Positions 8,274 to 17,433 of a stretch of DNA of 64,000 bases are shown here, piece after piece. The DNA is from Mycobacterium colombiense (lineage in GTDB: Bacteria > Actinomycetota > Actinomycetes > Mycobacteriales > Mycobacteriaceae): positions 1-64,000 of the forward strand of contig NZ_QMEU01000004.1 in NCBI RefSeq assembly GCF_003284975.1, given 5' to 3'. The notes under the pieces were generated by a model, which was not told where the DNA came from, did no database searches, and saw only the letters and a program-made list of their open reading frames with translations. Position numbers and translations under genes: made by a program. Numbering within the stretch: the stretch's first letter is position 1; each line of letters starts with the position of its first letter.

Positions 8274-8783
8274 TCACGTGTTCTGGATGATCCACGTGGT
8301 GGTGAAGCGCAGCATCTCGGGGATGCCCTTGGCCAGGTCAGATCCGATGGATTTCTCCAGCTTGCCGCCCACCAAAGGGATCTTGACCTCGACCCGCAAG
8401 GCTGACCGCAATTGCGAGCCGCCGTCGTCCGTCGGCGCCAGCCAGACTTCCGCGCGGCCCGATCCCAAACCGCCGGACGCCGAGACGTTGACGTGTCCGC
8501 GCACCTGCCCGTCGCCGTCCGGTCGCCACGTCTCCGCCTGCACGATCTTCACGTCACCGGTGACGAACTTGGTGATCAGTCCGGGGAGGAGTTGACGCCC
8601 CAGGTGCTGGGTCGTGCGGACCGTCACCGTGCTGTCGTCGTCGACCATCAGAGAATCCAATGTGACGAGCACGCCGTCAGCGGCCGCGATGCGGGCCAGC
8701 CAGTAGTCCTCGCGGCCGAAGGCGGAATGGATCTGCTCGACAGTGGCGGACGACTCGGTCGAGACGTCGAATGATCGCGACAT
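8274..8783 (-). CDS. DUF2505 domain protein (SRPBCC-like)
   Basis: A 169-residue protein with the DUF2505 pattern: start MSRSFDVSTESSATVEQIHSAF, central DDDSTVTVRTTQHLGRQLLPGL, and C-terminal VEVKIPLVGGKLEKSIGSDLAKGIP. The family is START/SRPBCC-like and probably binds a hydrophobic ligand; no reaction is known. The ATG at 8783 gives the family's usual N-terminus, and the ATG two codons upstream (8789) is an alternative. It lies downstream of the M15 peptidase on the same strand with a 28-base gap. Confidence 0.8.
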   Translation of the reverse strand: MSRSFDVSTESSATVEQIHSAFGREDYWLARIAAADGVLVTLDSLMVDDDSTVTVRTTQHLGRQLLPGLITKFVTGDVKIVQAETWRPDGDGQVRGHVNVSASGGLGSGRAEVWLAPTDDGGSQLRSALRVEVKIPLVGGKLEKSIGSDLAKGIPEMLRFTTTWIIQNT

Positions 8784-8811
8784 ATGCATCCATTCTTACC
8801 GGAAGCCTGGC

Positions 8812-9516
8812 TCACGGCCGCTCGAAGTGCTGGTAGTCGATGGGCGCCGTCCAGTCGCCGCCCCACCGCCACCCGCGGTCGGTGAAGGCGCGGACGGCGG
8901 GGTCGCCGTCGTGTAGGAGCCCCGGGTCATTTCGGCTGCGATCCAGATAGTCCGCTGCGTTGTGCGGCTGAAACGCGCCGTCGGCGTAGACGCACGGGTT
9001 CAGGCGTGGGTTGAGGTCGATGGCCCGACCGTAGGCGTGTGGCGACCAGTGCTCGCTCCCCGCGATGCCGCGGCAGTTGAACGCCGACGTGTTGTCGTCC
9101 TCCATGGATTGCTCGTCGTCGGCGGCCGGATAGCGGTCCGCGGTGCGGATCTTCTCGATGGGGAAGCCCAGTCGGTACAGCCGCTCGAAGATCGCGATGA
9201 CCTCCGGCACCAAGTCCTCGTGCACGATAAGTTCACCGCGGTGGGTCTGGCCGTCGAAGCCGATGTGGTCGACGCCGACGCGACGCAACTGCGCCGGGCC
9301 TATCGGGCAGCCCGGCCGCCAGCTCGCGCCGAGCTCCGCTGCGGTGACCGGTCGAACGTCGGTATGGCCACGAGCCGGCGGCGTGCCCGGTGTCGACGAC
9401 GCGGGGCGTGACGGCCCGGCCAACGGGGGCGGCGGCGCGGCGGTGCACTGCGTCATGGTGGCCCCGACCGCCATCGCGCCCACCAGCGCGGCGACCCACC
9501 GCCTGCCGGAGGTCAC
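8812..9516 (-). CDS. Secreted M15-family D-Ala-D-Ala carboxypeptidase-like peptidase
   Basis: A 234-residue exported protein. From the GTG at 9516 the N-terminus is a signal sequence (RRWVAALVGAMAVGATMTQC); the MTQC box is a poor lipobox, so lipoprotein status is doubtful. A Pro-rich linker is followed by the M15 domain with zinc-binding SEHWSPHAYGRAIDLNP and the C-terminal WGGDW...DYQHFE, where the final His completes the site. It probably cleaves peptidoglycan stem peptides. A TTG start at 9564 is possible but would place 16 charged residues before the signal sequence. Divergent from the serine hydrolase at 9635. Confidence 0.8.
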   Translation of the reverse strand: MTSGRRWVAALVGAMAVGATMTQCTAAPPPPLAGPSRPASSTPGTPPARGHTDVRPVTAAELGASWRPGCPIGPAQLRRVGVDHIGFDGQTHRGELIVHEDLVPEVIAIFERLYRLGFPIEKIRTADRYPAADDEQSMEDDNTSAFNCRGIAGSEHWSPHAYGRAIDLNPRLNPCVYADGAFQPHNAADYLDRSRNDPGLLHDGDPAVRAFTDRGWRWGGDWTAPIDYQHFERP

Positions 9517-9634
9517 TGGGGATGGGTCCTCACCACTTGCTCCATCGCGACACGACCGTCGCAACCGGGCGTCGCGAGACGGTCCGGCGCCAACGCTACT
9601 TCAGGCAGCCGGTCCCTGGACTTACCCTTGCGAT

Positions 9635-11203
9635 ATGCCGGTAGTCAGAGGCAGGTGGAAGGTCTGGCCGCCCTCGGTGCGCAATGCGGTTGTCGTCGCG
9701 ATTGTGCTGCTGGCCCTCATCGCGGCTTCGCCGTGGGCGTTCACGGCACACACACCGGTCGCCGAGCGCCCACCGCAGCCCGCGCAGATGCCCGCACAAA
9801 CGCAGGCGCCCGCGGCGGCGCCGACTGCGGCTCCCGCCCCCGAATTCGAGACCATCTCCAAGCTGATGAATGACGCGATCGCGGCAGGCGGGCTGCCGGG
9901 CGGCGTGGTGATGGTTGGGCACGATGGCAAGGTCGTCTTCCATCAGGCCTACGGGTCGCGCAAGCTCGCGGGTGAGCCGGGGCTGGACGGGTCGCCCGCA
10001 CCCGCCGAGCCGATGACCGAGGACACCATCTTCGACATGGCGTCACTGACGAAGTGCCTCGCAACAGCGGTCGCCATCATGCAGCTCTACGAACAGGGCA
10101 AGGTTGCGTTCGACGATCCGGTGCAGAAGTATCTGCCCGACTTCAACGCGGCGAACGACTCGCGGCGGGCGAAGGTCACGGTCCGCATGCTGCTGACCAA
10201 CACCTCTGGCGAGGGGATCGACGTCAGCCTCGCGGACCCTTGGGGACTGGGCGGATCCGACAAAGCCGAAGGCATTCATCGCGCGCTCACCACGCCACTG
10301 CAGTCTGGCCCGGGGGAGCTTTTCCGCTATTCCGACATCAACTACATCCTGCTGGGCGCGCTGCTGGAGAAGACCACCGGCGAGGCCGAGGACACCTACG
10401 TCGAGCGCAATGTGTTTGCGCCGCTTGGACTGCAAGACACTCGGTATCTTCCGGTGACCAAAGCGTGCGGACCACATGTGGTGCGCGGGGCCGCCGTAGC
10501 TTGGGCCCCCGCCGCGCAGGGATCGGCGCCCGTGGCATGTCCCGCGGGAACATGGAACACGAACCTTTTGCCGCGCATCGCGCCGACTGCGCGCGACGAG
10601 GAAAGCCGAGACGACCCGGGCAACAATCCGGATTTCTTTGCGCTGCTTCGGGGTACGGTGCATGACCCGACGGCGCGCCGCATGGGAGGAGTGGCCGGCA
10701 ACGCCGGCCTGTTCTCGACGGCCCACGACGTCGGCGTCTTTGCGCAGGCGCTGCTTGACCGGCTGGCGGATCGCCCGAGTGAATTCCCCTTGCGCCCAGC
10801 GACTCTCGAACTGATGACAACACCGCAGCAGCCCGGCCATAGCCCAGAACAAGTAGAAGCGGCCAACCGCGCCGCCCGGCAAGCCCGCACACCAAGATAT
10901 CCGGCAATCGAGGGGCAGAGCCTGTTCGGTTTCGGCTGGGACATCGACACGGCCTTCTCCAGGCCGCGCGGGACGGTCTTTCCCGTCGGCAGCTTCGGCA
11001 ACACCGGATTTACCGGAACCACGCTGTGGATGGACCCAGGGTCGAATACCTACGTCATTCTGCTCTCGAACTCGATTCACCTACGGGGCAGCCCGCCGAT
11101 CTCGCACCTGCGGGGTGCGGTGGCCACGGCCGCGGCGCAGGCCCTGCACCTCTACGGCGCCGCGCCAACTGAAACGACGCCCGCCCCGCGGAAAAAGCCG
11201 TAG
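9635..11203 (+). CDS. Membrane-anchored serine hydrolase, beta-lactamase/PBP fold
   Basis: A 522-residue protein with one N-terminal membrane segment (about residues 15-35), a Pro/Ala/Gln-rich linker to about 75, and a class C beta-lactamase-like domain. The catalytic SxxK is Ser137-Leu-Thr-Lys140, the Tyr motif is YSD at 232-234, and NTGFTGT near residue 460 replaces the KTG triad. The family includes penicillin-binding esterases and D-aminopeptidases, so an envelope esterase/peptidase acting outside the membrane is likely. The ATG at 9635 is chosen because it directly precedes the membrane segment; the open frame to the left overlaps the divergent peptidase gene. Confidence 0.82.
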   Translation: MPVVRGRWKVWPPSVRNAVVVAIVLLALIAASPWAFTAHTPVAERPPQPAQMPAQTQAPAAAPTAAPAPEFETISKLMNDAIAAGGLPGGVVMVGHDGKVVFHQAYGSRKLAGEPGLDGSPAPAEPMTEDTIFDMASLTKCLATAVAIMQLYEQGKVAFDDPVQKYLPDFNAANDSRRAKVTVRMLLTNTSGEGIDVSLADPWGLGGSDKAEGIHRALTTPLQSGPGELFRYSDINYILLGALLEKTTGEAEDTYVERNVFAPLGLQDTRYLPVTKACGPHVVRGAAVAWAPAAQGSAPVACPAGTWNTNLLPRIAPTARDEESRDDPGNNPDFFALLRGTVHDPTARRMGGVAGNAGLFSTAHDVGVFAQALLDRLADRPSEFPLRPATLELMTTPQQPGHSPEQVEAANRAARQARTPRYPAIEGQSLFGFGWDIDTAFSRPRGTVFPVGSFGNTGFTGTTLWMDPGSNTYVILLSNSIHLRGSPPISHLRGAVATAAAQALHLYGAAPTETTPAPRKKP

Positions 11204-11210
11204 CTCCTTG

Positions 11211-12857
11211 TCATTTCACGCAGGGAATGCCGTCGGCGGTCATGCGGGAGAGGTTGGTAACGGCGGGTTGCTGCGCACCGGCGCCGGTAGCGGGCACGGT
11301 GGTGACCGGTGCCGCGGCCGTCGTCGTCGATTCCGACGTGGAACTGTGTGTCTGGTCGAACCGGGAGAAATCGGTCCCGACGGTCAGCCGCACCGTGTTG
11401 ACGGCGACGCTGTCGGATGCGGTCGCCGTTATGTCGTACTGGTCAGCGAGCTCGGTGGCCGCCACCTTCGCGCCGGCCCCGTAGGTGATGGTGCTCGTCT
11501 CGGTGGTGGAGTCGGCGGTGCTCACCTTGCCCTCGCTGAATTTCCCAGTCGCTAGGAGCATTTGGACCGTTGCAGCCTCGCCCTGCCGTCCCGAGGCATT
11601 GACGACGTCGAGGACGACGCGGCCGGCGGTGCTCTGCGTGTCGCCGTCCGGTTGCGCCGCCGTGGTGGGGCTGCTGGTCGTGGGTGCGGTAGACGAATCG
11701 GCGCCCACCAGGTTGCGCGCGATGGAGCGGACGGTGGATATGTCGATGAAGTTCACATAGGCGCCATCTGGGAGTTGACCGAAGCCGGTGACCGGCAGCG
11801 TGTACAGCTCCACCGGCCTATTGGGGAATGTCAACGCATTTCGCACCAAATCGTCGAAGTCGAATCCGGCGTCCACGGCGACGTTCTGCTTGGCGACGTC
11901 CAACAGGGCGCGCAGCCGGCTGGGGTCCGACAGCGCCCCGCCGCGGCGCAGCGCGCTGACCACCGAGACGACGAAGGCCTGCTGGCGCCGGCTTCGATCG
12001 AGGTCGGTGAACGCCGCATCGTTGGGGTCGCGGCGCTGTCGAACGAAGGCCATTGCCTGGCCTGCGCTGATCTGCTGCATGCCCTTATGAAAGTCCGCGC
12101 CGGAATAGTAGCGGTCCGACGTGTCCTCGTTGAGGCACACCGTGATTGGTTCCACCACCCGGGCGATTTGGAAGAATCCGGCCAAGGTGACTTCGATGAA
12201 GTGGTCGATCGGGATCTGCAAAAGGCTTTTGACGGTGCTGATCTCGGCTTTGCGGCCCGCCTCCCGTGCGGCCTGTTCCTTCGCGGCGGCGTCTTCGCCT
12301 TGAGTCGGGGTCGGACTCGACTGCGAGCCAGCGGAGGTGCGGCCGGTCATCACCCGTTGGTAGGCGTAGCTGTAGGCCTCCTTGATCTTGCCGCGGCAGT
12401 CCGAGGTGGGGCATCCGGCCAGATCGACATAGTCGTCGCGGGGGATTGAGATCGCCGTGGCCGGAGCGTCGCCGGCGGGCAGGTGCACGACGATGAGCGC
12501 GTCGGAATCCCCGTCGGCAGAGTCCGCGTTGCCCGCGTGCAGCGCGTCATAGACGTCGGGTGGAAGCGGCCTGCCATGCTGGTCGCGACGGCTGTCCAGA
12601 CCCATGATCAGAATGTTCTGATCACTTCCGGTCGATGCGGGTTCACCGGCCAGTGCCTCGGATTTGGTGATGCCCGCCGATGCGCTGCGATATGCGTGCC
12701 AAGCGAAGCCGATGACGGCGACCACCACCAGGGAGATCAACGCGGCCAGCACCTTGGCACCGGCCACGATTCTGTGGTTGCGGTGCAGGCGATTCCGGGG
12801 CTCGGCCGTCGCTGAATCCGATTCTTGTTCGCCGGGCGGCCCCGCTCGACGCGTCAT
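11211..12857 (-). CDS. LytR-CpsA-Psr (LCP) family cell-wall ligase with C-terminal LytR_C domain
   Basis: A 548-residue membrane protein: cytoplasmic N-terminus, one transmembrane helix near residues 35-60 (VLAALISLVVVAVIGFAW), then the extracytoplasmic LCP domain. ILIMGLDSRR and SIPRDDYVDL carry the conserved Asp and Arg residues that bind pyrophosphoryl-lipid substrate. A Ser/Thr-rich linker separates it from a LytR_C domain (about 430-510). LCP proteins in mycobacteria attach arabinogalactan to peptidoglycan. The ATG at 12857 lacks an obvious ribosome site, but the frame further upstream does not look coding. Confidence 0.88.
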   Translation of the reverse strand: MTRRAGPPGEQESDSATAEPRNRLHRNHRIVAGAKVLAALISLVVVAVIGFAWHAYRSASAGITKSEALAGEPASTGSDQNILIMGLDSRRDQHGRPLPPDVYDALHAGNADSADGDSDALIVVHLPAGDAPATAISIPRDDYVDLAGCPTSDCRGKIKEAYSYAYQRVMTGRTSAGSQSSPTPTQGEDAAAKEQAAREAGRKAEISTVKSLLQIPIDHFIEVTLAGFFQIARVVEPITVCLNEDTSDRYYSGADFHKGMQQISAGQAMAFVRQRRDPNDAAFTDLDRSRRQQAFVVSVVSALRRGGALSDPSRLRALLDVAKQNVAVDAGFDFDDLVRNALTFPNRPVELYTLPVTGFGQLPDGAYVNFIDISTVRSIARNLVGADSSTAPTTSSPTTAAQPDGDTQSTAGRVVLDVVNASGRQGEAATVQMLLATGKFSEGKVSTADSTTETSTITYGAGAKVAATELADQYDITATASDSVAVNTVRLTVGTDFSRFDQTHSSTSESTTTAAAPVTTVPATGAGAQQPAVTNLSRMTADGIPCVK

Positions 12858-13317
12858 GACAGAACTCAGGATAGCCGGGCGGCACCGCTTCAAACTGGGG
12901 ATTGCGGGATTGCGAAGCCCGCGTGAGGTGCCGGAACTGCCTCGCATTGTCAATAGGATGGCCGGCGCCGACCATCGCGAGTCATCAGGAATGTCAACGC
13001 ATCCCACCCACCAGGATCGTCGTAAGTTGCTTGAGGTACTCATAGACGACTTTGCTCTTTAACTCCGCCGGCGCGTAGGGTCCGATTCTGCAGCAGCGCC
13101 CACCGCCATCGACGAGCCGCAGTCGGACACCCAGCGACGACGGGGCCGCCCCAGAAATGTGAAGTTCCGGGTAGTTGGGGGTTTCAGGAAGCCTGATCTG
13201 GTGTATCCCTGCCGGGTAGCAGTTCGTTCGGACGAGTAGCGCTGCTATTCCAAGTTTGCCTCTCCAATCGGGATCAGCCGCTCCGGCTCTCGACGCCTTC
13301 CGAGTAAGGAACTTCAG
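12858..13317. other. Long intergenic region between divergent LCP and membrane-protein genes
   Basis: 460 bases without a convincing gene. A 24-codon open frame (ATG 12991 to TAA 13062) has no ribosome site and is not called. The right half holds a possible SigF-type promoter (13180-13206) and the ribosome site AAGGAA just before 13318. Confidence 0.5.
13180..13206 (+). promoter_or_regulatory. Possible SigF-type promoter (GGTTT-N16-GTGTAT)
   Basis: GGTTT at 13180-13184 and GTGTAT at 13201-13206, separated by 16 bases, match the mycobacterial SigF consensus GGTTT-N15-17-GGGTAT with one mismatch in the -10. It would drive the membrane-protein gene at 13318 with a leader of about 100 bases. Confidence 0.35.
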
Positions 13318-13881
13318 ATGTCATCACCTAATACCGTTGTGCGATCGTTGCATGATCTGGGATCCGCCGCGTGGTTCGGCGGCTCATTAATGGGCGCTGT
13401 CGGCGTCAACGGAGCGGCGGGCGAGGTCCGCGATTCGAATGATCGTGCCCGCGTGGCCGCCGTGGGCTGGGCGAAATGGGCTCCCGTCAGCGCGCTTGCC
13501 ATCGGAACGCACCTGATCGGCGGTGCCGGTGTCCTGTACGCCAATCGGCATCGCGTCAAGCACCAGTCCGGCGTCACCGCCAACACCGTCGCCAAAATCC
13601 TGCTCACCGGAACAGCGCTGGGCGCCACCGTGTACAGCGGGATTCTGGGCGCGAAAACGACGCAGGGCGACGGACATTCCACGGACGGCGCGACCGAACC
13701 GTCGGCCTCGACCCCGAACGATGTGGCGAAGGCCCAGCATCAACTGCGTTACCTGCAGTGGGCGCTGCCGGCGTTGACCGGTGCCATTGTGATCCTCGGT
13801 GCCCAACAAGGTGAGCAGCAACGGCCCGGACAGGTACTTTCCGGAGTCGCCAATACGTTGGCCCGGCGGGCGCGTGACTGA
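13318..13881 (+). CDS. Conserved hypothetical membrane protein, 187 residues
   Basis: I do not recognise a characterised family. Hydrophobic stretches lie near residues 12-30, 55-77, 96-115 and 145-165, so three or four membrane helices are likely, with small Gly/Ala-rich faces and a basic C-terminus ([10 protein letters not shown]). The ATG at 13318 has AAGGAA just upstream. It precedes transaldolase by 56 bases on the same strand, and a possible stress-type promoter lies about 110 bases upstream. Confidence 0.7.
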   Translation: MSSPNTVVRSLHDLGSAAWFGGSLMGAVGVNGAAGEVRDSNDRARVAAVGWAKWAPVSALAIGTHLIGGAGVLYANRHRVKHQSGVTANTVAKILLTGTALGATVYSGILGAKTTQGDGHSTDGATEPSASTPNDVAKAQHQLRYLQWALPALTGAIVILGAQQGEQQRPGQVLSGVANTLARRARD

Positions 13882-13937
13882 TCGATCATCTGTGTCATGC
13901 CCTGGCCCAAATCCTTATCAGGAAGGCACATAACTTG

Positions 13938-15056
13938 ATGAGTCAGAACCGCAATCTCGTCGCCTTATCCGCGGCCGGGGTGTCAGTTTGGCTGGATGAT
14001 CTGTCCCGAGAGCGGTTGATATCCGGCAATCTCGGCGAGCTGATCGACACGAAAATGGTTGTCGGCGTTACCACCAACCCGTCGATATTCCAGGCTGCCC
14101 TGTCTCACGGCCACGCCTACGACGCTCAAGTCGCAGAATTGGCGAAGTGCGGCGCCGACGTCGAGGCGACCGTCCGCGCGGTGACCACCGATGACGTTCG
14201 ATCAGCGTGTGACCTGCTCACACCGCAATGGAAGGCCTCAGACGGCGTCGACGGCCGAGTCTCCATCGAGGTCGATCCGCGTCTCGCGCACGACGCCGAC
14301 AAAACCATCGCCCAAGCCATCGAGTTGTGGAAGATTGTCGACAGACCTAACCTGTTCATCAAAATTCCAGCGATGGAAGACGGTCTCTCGGCGATCACCG
14401 CCGTCATCGGCGAAGGCATCTCGGTCAACGTGACACTGATCTTCTCCGTCGAGCGGCACAAGCTCGTGATGGACGCCTACCTAGCCGGACTGGAAAGGGC
14501 AAAGGCTGTCGGACACCACTTGTCCACTATTCACTCCGTCGCGTCGTTCTTCGTATCTCGGGTCGACACCGAAATCGACCAACGCCTGGAAGCCATCGGC
14601 ACCGCTGAGGCATTGTCTCTGCGCGGTCTGGCTGGCGTGGCGAACGCCCGGCTGGCCTACGCGGCGTACCAAGAGGTATTCGAAGGTAGCGGCCGCTACG
14701 AAATGCTTAAAGACGATGGGGCGCGGGCGCAGCGGCCTCTGTGGGCCTCGACAGGGACCAAGAATCCCGACTACTCCGACACCCTCTACGTCACCGAACT
14801 CGTCGCCCCGCATACGGTGAACACCATGCCGGAGAAGACGATTGACGCCGTTGCCGATCACGGAGTTATCACCGACGACACCGTCACCGGCACATCCGCA
14901 GCGGCCCAAACGGTTTTCGACCAACTCGAGGCCGTCGGCATCGACGTGCGTGACGTGTTTTTGACGCTGGAGAACGACGGCGTCGAGAAATTCGAGAAAT
15001 CCTGGGAGCAGTTGCTGCAGGCGGCCCAGGGCCTGCTCGACGCTGTGGCGACGTGA
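13938..15056 (+). CDS. tal: Transaldolase
   Basis: A 372-residue transaldolase of the long actinobacterial/Tal type. It transfers dihydroxyacetone between sugar phosphates in the non-oxidative pentose phosphate pathway in the cytoplasm. Visible family features are [27 protein letters not shown], the Schiff-base lysine in [40 protein letters not shown] and [14 protein letters not shown]. The ATG at 13938 follows GGAAGG; the TTG one codon upstream is an alternative. The gene stands apart from the usual tkt-tal-zwf cluster, so it may be a second transaldolase copy (inference). Confidence 0.93.
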   Translation: MSQNRNLVALSAAGVSVWLDDLSRERLISGNLGELIDTKMVVGVTTNPSIFQAALSHGHAYDAQVAELAKCGADVEATVRAVTTDDVRSACDLLTPQWKASDGVDGRVSIEVDPRLAHDADKTIAQAIELWKIVDRPNLFIKIPAMEDGLSAITAVIGEGISVNVTLIFSVERHKLVMDAYLAGLERAKAVGHHLSTIHSVASFFVSRVDTEIDQRLEAIGTAEALSLRGLAGVANARLAYAAYQEVFEGSGRYEMLKDDGARAQRPLWASTGTKNPDYSDTLYVTELVAPHTVNTMPEKTIDAVADHGVITDDTVTGTSAAAQTVFDQLEAVGIDVRDVFLTLENDGVEKFEKSWEQLLQAAQGLLDAVAT

Positions 15057-15110
15057 TCCGTAGCTACCCTCGATTGGCGACTACGGGCATCGGGGTGCGA
15101 CAACCCTGAT

Positions 15111-15365
15111 TTGGCTGACCGCCTTCTCGTTCCCTACCCGCTGCTTTTGGGTATCTTCGTAGTGTTCCGGCTCGCCGAGGACTACCTCTTGGTGCCCAAG
15201 ATCATCGGGCGAGCGGTCAGGGTGTCGGCGCTGATGACCGTCGTGGCAGCCTTGATCGGTGGTTCGTTACTCGGGATTGTCGGAGCCCTGGTTGCCATTC
15301 CGATCGCAGCTGCCTTGCAGCTCTTGGCGCAGGAAATCCTTTTTCCTCGACTCGATCAGCTTTAA
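15111..15365 (+). pseudogene. C-terminal remnant of an AI-2E/PerM family transporter
   Basis: The 84 codons from a TTG at 15111 encode only the last part of an AI-2E family permease: YLLVPKIIGRAVRVSALMTVVAALIGG and LLGIVGALVAIPIAAALQLLAQE match the final helices of these normally 350-400-residue proteins. No matching N-terminal sequence is seen between transaldolase and this point, so about three quarters of the gene is missing. Probably a deletion remnant rather than a functional gene. Confidence 0.65.
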
Positions 15366-15462
15366 GGCATACCCCGGGTGGGTCCAGTGGGGTCGCAGCA
15401 TGTCAGGCGGTGTTGCCATCTAGCATTTGGGGTGACTCCTCGCGCGGCAAAGTGAGGTTGAA

Positions 15463-16671
15463 TCATGGTTGTTGCGGCTGCGGTCGCCGTGTCCAGTCCG
15501 CGCCGCGGCGCAGTGGGTTCCAAACGCCTATCGGCGTCCGCCTTTTCGTGAGGCGCCGAAATCTCGGGGTCGTCTCGGGATGGTCAGCGGAGGTTGAGCA
15601 CGGAATCCTGTCTGGGAGGGCCAGCTTGAGGATCGTCCGCAGCACCAGCAGGTATTGGCGGGGCAGCGACCCGGTGGTGTAAGGCAAGCCGTACTCGGCA
15701 CAAAGCGGCTGCACCCGCTTCGCGATTTGAGCGTAACGATTGCTGGGCAGATCAGGAAAGAGATGGTGTTCGATCTGATAGCAAAGGTTTCCACTCATGA
15801 ACGCGAGGATTGGTCCAGCTCGAAAGTTCGCGCTGCCCAACATTTGTCGCAGATACCATTGCGGCATGGTTTCATCGTGCAGGGTTTCAGGCGTGAACTT
15901 CTCGGCCCCTTCGGTAAAGTGGCCGCAGCAGATCAGCGCATATGCCCACAGATTGCGTAATAGGTTGGCGACCGCGCCCCCGACTAGGACGCGCCGCCAT
16001 CGCCGGCCTGCGAGCGCCGGAAACAACAAGTAGTCTTTGGACACTTGACGCACAATTTTCCGGCTCAGATCGTTTGTGCAAGAGGATTTTCCGGCGTCAG
16101 TCTGCGCGCGGTCTCGTTCGGAGTGCAAGCCGTGCAGTGCGATACCCCATTCGAATACGATCGCCAGCACCAGATGCCGCAGTGGCTGCACCAGATGGCC
16201 TGGTTTCCACTGTTGGTCCCGGGTGACCCGCATGATGCCGTACCCAAGGTCGTCATCGACGCCGACCACGTTGGTGAAGACGTGATGGCGATAGTTGTGA
16301 GAATACCGCCATTGTGAGGACGGTCCCGCCATGTCCCATTCCCAGGTGGTGGAGTGGATTTCGGGGTCGTTCATCCAATCCCATTGGCCGTGGCTTATAT
16401 TGTGGCCCAATTCCATATTCTCGATGCTCTTGGCCGCGGCTAGGGCGAGCGTTGCCAGCGTCCACCCGGTCCTGGTTCGGGTGGTGCCGATCGCGACCCG
16501 GGCGGCGAGATCGAGGCAACGTTGAAAAGCGATGGCGCGTTGGATATAAGCCCTATCGTTCGTGCCGCGCGACTGCTCGATGTCGACACGGATGGCGTCC
16601 AGTTGGAGGGCTAGTGCCTCGACCTGCGCGGTGCTCAGATGAGCGTATTCGGCTACGTCGGCGATGGCCAT
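15463..16671 (-). CDS. Membrane fatty acid desaturase (DesA3-like)
   Basis: A 402-residue acyl desaturase with all three histidine boxes: HNISH (HxxxH), HNYRHH (HxxHH) and QIEHH. These bind the di-iron centre of the membrane FA_desaturase family, including the stearoyl/linoleoyl-CoA desaturases such as M. tuberculosis DesA3. Membrane helices flank the boxes. Such enzymes need an electron donor, which is not adjacent here. The ATG at 16671 overlaps by one base the TAA of the upstream hydrolase fragment (TAATG), so its translation may be coupled to it. The C-terminus is basic and Pro/Arg-rich. Confidence 0.85.
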   Translation of the reverse strand: MAIADVAEYAHLSTAQVEALALQLDAIRVDIEQSRGTNDRAYIQRAIAFQRCLDLAARVAIGTTRTRTGWTLATLALAAAKSIENMELGHNISHGQWDWMNDPEIHSTTWEWDMAGPSSQWRYSHNYRHHVFTNVVGVDDDLGYGIMRVTRDQQWKPGHLVQPLRHLVLAIVFEWGIALHGLHSERDRAQTDAGKSSCTNDLSRKIVRQVSKDYLLFPALAGRRWRRVLVGGAVANLLRNLWAYALICCGHFTEGAEKFTPETLHDETMPQWYLRQMLGSANFRAGPILAFMSGNLCYQIEHHLFPDLPSNRYAQIAKRVQPLCAEYGLPYTTGSLPRQYLLVLRTILKLALPDRIPCSTSADHPETTPRFRRLTKRRTPIGVWNPLRRGADWTRRPQPQQP

Positions 16672-17009
16672 TACGGTTGCACCTGATTCTCAGAGGAACA
16701 GACCCGCCCGGCTGGGTGGGCCAGCGAATAGTCTGGTGGCTCGGACAAGCCGTGGCCCGGGAGGTCGGGTGCGATCACCGTGTGGGTCCGCGCCAAGCCG
16801 GGGATCAAGCGTTTCCAGGTACGGCGTGTGCTGCCCAGACCGTGGATGATGAGTAGCACCACTGGTCCGGATACGGCCTGAATGTACGAGACCGCACCGC
16901 CGCTCAGCGGCATTCGGTGTTCTGCCGCCGAAGCGGTCGACTGTTTCAGACCGACAGGCCCCTGTGCCGTGACGTCCTGGGTGACCGTCCGCTTTGGAAG
17001 GGTTCGCAT
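16671..17009 (-). pseudogene. Truncated alpha/beta-hydrolase, N-terminal part only
   Basis: 112 codons show the start of an alpha/beta-hydrolase: HGLGSTRRTWKRLIPGLA is the oxyanion-hole region and IAPDLPGHGLSEPPDYSL the next strand. The frame then changes character and ends in CSSENQVQP, so the nucleophile elbow (GxSxG), acid and catalytic His are missing. It cannot be an active hydrolase. Its stop overlaps the desaturase start by one base, which suggests a deletion fused the fragment to the desaturase transcription unit. Confidence 0.7.
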
Positions 17010-17433
17010 GGGTGAGCTTTCAAGAGGAAAATACGAATCGCCCGGTCGCGAGCGATCGCTCTCACGCTGCGCTAGAGGGCGGCGTGTTCCGGGCCGGCTG
17101 GACTGTCAACCAGGATTCACTCTACTCGTGATCGCTTGCGGCTCGCGAGTAATGAGAGGTTGTTCTCTTCAGGTTTCGGCGGCCGCCAGACGGGTATGTG
17201 CAGCGCGCCATCTGGGACGCCGCATGCGCGGCGGCACCAAATTGCGATAGTCGCGGTTGGGGCGGAAACCACTTGCTGGAGGAGCGAATTCGCGATTGGC
17301 ACTCGAAGGATCACAGGGCGGATCCATGGGTGACGCGTTGCCCGCCCGGGTCGTTATCGGCGCGTCCTTCAAGCGCAGGCGACGGGCTTGCCGGATCCCG
17401 CAGCTTAGTTCGTGGTCATCTCCGCGCATCCGA
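17010..17433. other. Intergenic region holding a forward SigF-type promoter
   Basis: 424 bases without a convincing gene on either strand. It contains a perfect 12-base palindrome GAGCGATCGCTC (17050-17061) and the SigF-type promoter at 17172-17197, which points towards the antisense strand of the STAS gene. A 45-codon frame beginning just after the promoter has no ribosome site. Confidence 0.5.
17172..17197 (+). promoter_or_regulatory. SigF-type promoter with exact consensus (GGTTT-N15-GGGTAT)
   Basis: GGTTT at 17172-17176, a 15-base spacer, and GGGTAT at 17192-17197 match the mycobacterial SigF consensus at every defined position. The only downstream feature on this strand is the antisense of the STAS gene (17434-17868), so the product would be a non-coding or antisense RNA, or a very short peptide. 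Confidence 0.5.

Noticed and set aside
12991-13062. 24-codon open frame in the LCP upstream region
   Set aside because: No ribosome site, no promoter at leaderless distance and no distinctive composition.
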